DNA from: an uncultured Flavobacteriales bacterium
GTDB taxonomy: Bacteria > Bacteroidota > Bacteroidia > Flavobacteriales > Crocinitomicaceae
Assembly (NCBI GenBank): GCA_946478775.1
Contig: CAMLDR010000039.1
Location: 1-27,039, forward strand
Length of the DNA: 27,039 bases
Direction: 5' to 3'
Shown here: positions 25,482 through 27,039 of the stretch, in pieces
Layout: each line of letters starts with the position of its first letter
Numbering within the stretch: the stretch's first letter is position 1
The notes under the pieces: generated by a model
What the model saw: only the letters and a program-made list of their open reading frames with translations
The model's database searches: none
Told to the model about the DNA's origin: nothing
Translations under genes and position numbers: made by a program

Positions 25482-25747
25482 AAGGTGTCATAGTTCCCAG
25501 TTCAAACAAGGTTGTTGACATAATTAAGGCGTTATTTAAGGGGGTTTCTGAGTTAATGAAACTCCCCTTGCTTTTATGTCTTGTCCTTGTTGTTGTTTCC
25601 CTTGTCATTGTTGGTGGCGGTATTTACTTCGTCATCAAAGGTTTAGTTGCTTTCTTTAAGCGTTTTAGGAGAAAAAAACATCCTTCAGCACGTGTGCTGC
25701 GGAAACCTGTTAAGCAACCTGAGCCATGGTTAGAGCTAGTGAAGTAA
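25475..25747 (+). CDS. Phage single-pass membrane protein
   Basis: The 90-residue protein has a central membrane helix (LPLLLCLVLVVVSLVIVGGG and on to YFVIKG, about 30-55), then a basic and proline-containing tail (FKRFRRKKHPSARVLRKPVK). It overlaps the previous gene by 7 nt and the following small frame by 22 nt. Position before the lytic enzyme makes a holin-like role possible but unproven. Confidence 0.55.
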   Translation: MVEGVIVPSSNKVVDIIKALFKGVSELMKLPLLLCLVLVVVSLVIVGGGIYFVIKGLVAFFKRFRRKKHPSARVLRKPVKQPEPWLELVK

Positions 25748-25866
25748 CTATTGCTGTGTCCGCTTGGGCGCTTGTTACAATTGGCTCTCTTAAAGTTGTT
25801 ACAAGGGTAAACAAAGTGTTGATCAAAACTATCAAAGAGATATGCAAAGATTGGCGCAAATTGTAA
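25726..25866 (+). CDS. Phage 46-residue membrane peptide embedded between overlapping genes
   Basis: An ATG at 25726 opens 46 codons: an N-terminal hydrophobic stretch (VTIAVSAWALVTIGSLKVV) and a basic helical tail (NKVLIKTIKEICKDWRKL). It fills the 94-bp gap between its neighbours, overlapping the upstream gene by 22 nt and the downstream one by 25 nt. A small membrane peptide right before a lysozyme-like gene could be a holin. Confidence 0.5.
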   Translation: MVRASEVTIAVSAWALVTIGSLKVVTRVNKVLIKTIKEICKDWRKL

Positions 25867-26363
25867 TTGTAGTATTAATTTTTATCCTTCTTAAGAGAAA
25901 AATGGGAGATTCAGAAAAAACTGTTAGCGGTATCACTGCTAACGCACCTGCCGGACTTAAAAGAGTCTCGCAGAAATACGGCCTTCAATATGCTCGTAAA
26001 ATTGAGCAGTTATTGCGTTTAGAGGGTTCACATTTCAAAAGTTCCCAATGGATAAAATGTGGGACTGCCGGAATGGTGGCAACATCAAACGAATTCCCTT
26101 ACGGTTGGGGTTATCTTAAGAAGTTTGCACAGAAGCACGGAATTGACGAATCAAAGTTCAATATCGTGTATTTTGGCAATACTAGCGATGGTAAACCTCG
26201 TAACTACATCAAGTTTCCGGATACCGGTCTTTTTGTAGATTTCGTTGCTGAATTTTTGAAAGTCGTTCGTGGTGGTAACATCAATGCGTGGTACAGCTTG
26301 GATAAAGGGGAGCAGTATGAATACGCGTTGAAATTGGATAAAATCAAAACGCATTTTGTATGA
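25842..26363 (+). CDS. Membrane-anchored lysozyme/transglycosylase-like protein
   Basis: The 173-residue protein has an N-terminal hydrophobic anchor (AQIVIVVLIFILL, about 5-17). A domain follows with YARKIEQLLRLEGSHFKSSQ (about 50-69) and KCGTAGM (72-78). A helix ending in a Glu (E61) before a short SHF stretch and a GTAGM-like loop is the pattern seen in small lytic transglycosylase/lysozyme proteins of Bacteroidota and their phages, with E61 as the likely catalytic acid. It would cleave peptidoglycan for entry or release. Its stop overlaps the next ATG. Confidence 0.55.
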   Translation: MQRLAQIVIVVLIFILLKRKMGDSEKTVSGITANAPAGLKRVSQKYGLQYARKIEQLLRLEGSHFKSSQWIKCGTAGMVATSNEFPYGWGYLKKFAQKHGIDESKFNIVYFGNTSDGKPRNYIKFPDTGLFVDFVAEFLKVVRGGNINAWYSLDKGEQYEYALKLDKIKTHFV

Positions 26364-26530
26364 CGAAGATCAATGTTTCTAAAATCAAAAAGGAACCTGC
26401 TTTACTTGACGCTCTATTTAATGAAGTTACTTTGGAAGTCCAGGCGAATGGTTGGACTGTTAAGCTTCATGCTCGATGGGCGCGACTTAAAGCTATTCAG
26501 TCTTTACTTCATTCACTGAGCTTGATATGA
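26360..26530 (+). CDS. Phage 56-residue protein, unrecognised
   Basis: An ATG at 26360 opens 56 codons (MTKINVSKIKKEPALLDALF, then VTLEVQANGWTVKLHARWAR). Both ends overlap neighbours by 4 nt (ATGA), strong support for a real coupled gene. It is soluble and has no recognised motif. Confidence 0.6.
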   Translation: MTKINVSKIKKEPALLDALFNEVTLEVQANGWTVKLHARWARLKAIQSLLHSLSLI

Positions 26531-26742
26531 AAAAGCTTAAGACTAAAGGTCGTTGTCGTGCTTCTGATTTGAAGAAAGGCGATTATTTTAAGTTTTTAAA
26601 AGGTAGCATCACTTACAAGGTTGATGGTATTGAATGGCTTAATAACCGCTCTCAGGTCGGTGTGTTTTATTCTGCTCGTGATAAAACTCATTACTCAAAG
26701 GTTTTTGTTAGTAATGAACAGGTTTTAAAACGTGGTTTCTAA
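26527..26742 (+). CDS. Phage 71-residue basic protein, last gene of late operon
   Basis: The protein is basic (MKKLKTKGRCRASDLKKGD) and probably a small beta domain (GDYFKFLKGSITYKVDGIEW, VFYSARDKTHYSKVFVSNEQ). It might be a small nucleic-acid-binding protein; no family is recognised. A terminator follows its stop by a few bases. Confidence 0.6.
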   Translation: MKKLKTKGRCRASDLKKGDYFKFLKGSITYKVDGIEWLNNRSQVGVFYSARDKTHYSKVFVSNEQVLKRGF

Positions 26743-26747
26743 TGATG

Positions 26748-26775
26748 GGGGAGGGGCTTTGCTTCTCCCCTTTTG
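26748..26775 (+). terminator. Terminator of the late operon
   Basis: GGGGAG (26748-26753) pairs with CTCCCC (26765-26770) and is followed by a T-rich run. It lies just after the last gene. Confidence 0.7.
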
Positions 26776-26947
26776 TGTTTTAATAGATACCCGCGGAGGT
26801 TCTCCGCAAAGAAAAAGAATGCCACGCGCTAAAGCGTAAACAACCCTTCGTCAAGGGGCGCAAAAACAGCCCCGCAGATCTGCACGGGATTTTCCCGGAC
26901 AGACGCATAAACAGCCTCTGATACAAATGTAAATTTACAATTGTTAA

Positions 26948-27008
26948 TAACTTTGTTGAAATGTTAAATAGAAAACTTAACACTGTATTCAATCCTGACG
27001 TATGTTTG
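26948..27008 (+). promoter_or_regulatory. Two Bacteroidota -7-like boxes facing the right end
   Basis: TAACTTTG (26948-26955) and TATGTTTG (27001-27008) both fully match TAnnTTTG and point toward the dif-like repeat. No well-placed -33 TTG was found for either. In a circular element they would read across the dif site into the gene at 18943. Confidence 0.35.
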
Positions 27009-27017
27009 CGACGGGGA

Positions 27018-27039
27018 ATGTCGTATAATTACTATTATG
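27018..27039. repeat. dif-like XerCD site, right copy (attR, cut by window end)
   Basis: ATGTCGTATAA (27018-27028), core TTACTA (27029-27034) and TTATG match the left copy except for one base in the outer arm (G at 27023 for T at 18886). The rest of the right arm lies beyond the window. Confidence 0.7.

Larger units (their letters stand above)
26743..27017. other. Hairpin-rich non-coding end of the prophage (candidate origin/packaging region)
   Basis: After the terminator come dense hairpins: GCGGAG/CTCCGC (26793-26798/26802-26807), CCCTT/AAGGG (26844-26848/26853-26857), GGGGC/GCCCC (about 26855-26873), the palindrome GCAGATCTGC (26874-26883) and CGGGA/TCCCG (26885-26889/26893-26897). An AT-rich part follows with the perfect palindrome TGTAAATTTACA (26928-26939). 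Consecutive stable hairpins in a gap of a small ssDNA-phage-like genome recall the filamentous-phage intergenic region, which holds origins and packaging signal. Confidence 0.5.
18892..27034 (+). mobile_element. Probable dif-integrated tailless prophage (FLiP-like, candidate ssDNA)
   Basis: Two dif-like sites lie 8,137 bp apart. Between them are about twenty compact plus-strand genes with ATGA or similar overlaps: a gpII/X-like replication initiator, a 310-residue capsid candidate, many single-pass membrane proteins, two with arginine-rich tails, and a lysozyme-like protein. There is no integrase, so host XerCD is the likely recombinase. Absence of tail, portal, terminase and Zot genes speaks against tailed phages and inoviruses. 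Size, gene order and membrane proteins resemble Flavobacterium phage FLiP (about 9.2 kb ssDNA, internal membrane, double-jelly-roll capsid). Relation to FLiP is inferred. Confidence 0.65.

Noticed and set aside
18881..27039. Element read as a filamentous (inovirus) prophage
   Set aside because: The gpII/X-like initiator, dif sites and a 47-residue membrane protein fit, but there is no Zot-type ATPase. A 310-residue protein without signal or membrane segment and a lysozyme-like gene do not fit secretion-released filamentous phages.
1..27039. CRISPR arrays
   Set aside because: No regularly spaced repeats of 20-50 bp were seen; the only notable long-distance repeat is the dif-like pair.

Overview
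The window looks like an accessory region of a Bacteroidota (Flavobacteriia/Cytophagia-like) chromosome. It is AT-rich, gene leaders are A-rich with few strong Shine-Dalgarno sites, several promoter-like sites match the Bacteroidota -7 box TAnnTTTG, and a serine resolvase, a TniA/TniB pair and an RteC-like protein are present. No tRNA, rRNA or CRISPR array was seen.

Bases 1-9440 form a plus-strand defence-type block: the C-terminal part of a UvrD-type helicase cut by the window edge, a small protein-kinase-like protein, and two very large STAND/NACHT-type ATPases in tandem. One has an N-terminal calcineurin-like phosphoesterase; the other has a possible DUF4297/Cap4-like nuclease head and a long helical C-terminus. 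Bases 9437-11474 hold a minus-strand pair (IS3 OrfA-type HTH protein plus a small lipoprotein) and a plus-strand pair (XRE-type HTH protein plus a weakly RteC-like protein). Bases 11475-15092 are a Tn552/Tn5053-like transposition module: tniA, tniB and a serine resolvase, with no tniQ and no ends I can define. Bases 15110-17862 are a minus-strand operon of an anti-phage deoxycytidylate deaminase (AvcD type) followed 14 bp later by a putAbiC-like membrane protein. Two small unrecognised genes ending in a strong terminator follow (18009-18785).

The most interesting part is 18881-27039. A 28-bp site with the architecture of a XerCD dif site (core TATAA-TTACTA-TTATG) lies at 18881-18908 and recurs at the window end (27018-27039), 8,137 bp apart. 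Between the copies lies a compact set of overlapping small genes, all on the plus strand: a cluster of six small genes, a filamentous-phage gpII/X-like replication initiator, then a 310-residue protein without membrane segments (candidate major capsid protein), many small membrane proteins, two of them with strongly basic tails, and a lysozyme/transglycosylase-like protein. There is no integrase, repressor, portal, terminase or any protein with a Walker A motif. I interpret this as a tailless, membrane-containing, probably ssDNA prophage resembling Flavobacterium phage FLiP (Finnlakeviridae), integrated at the host dif site by host XerCD. The gene content supports this, but the FLiP link is inferred from gene size, order and architecture, not from a database search.

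If this is right, the hairpin-rich non-coding segment at 26743-27039 would join the left end in the circular phage. It would then carry the replication/packaging region and a promoter for the first operon, and integration would separate that promoter from its genes.
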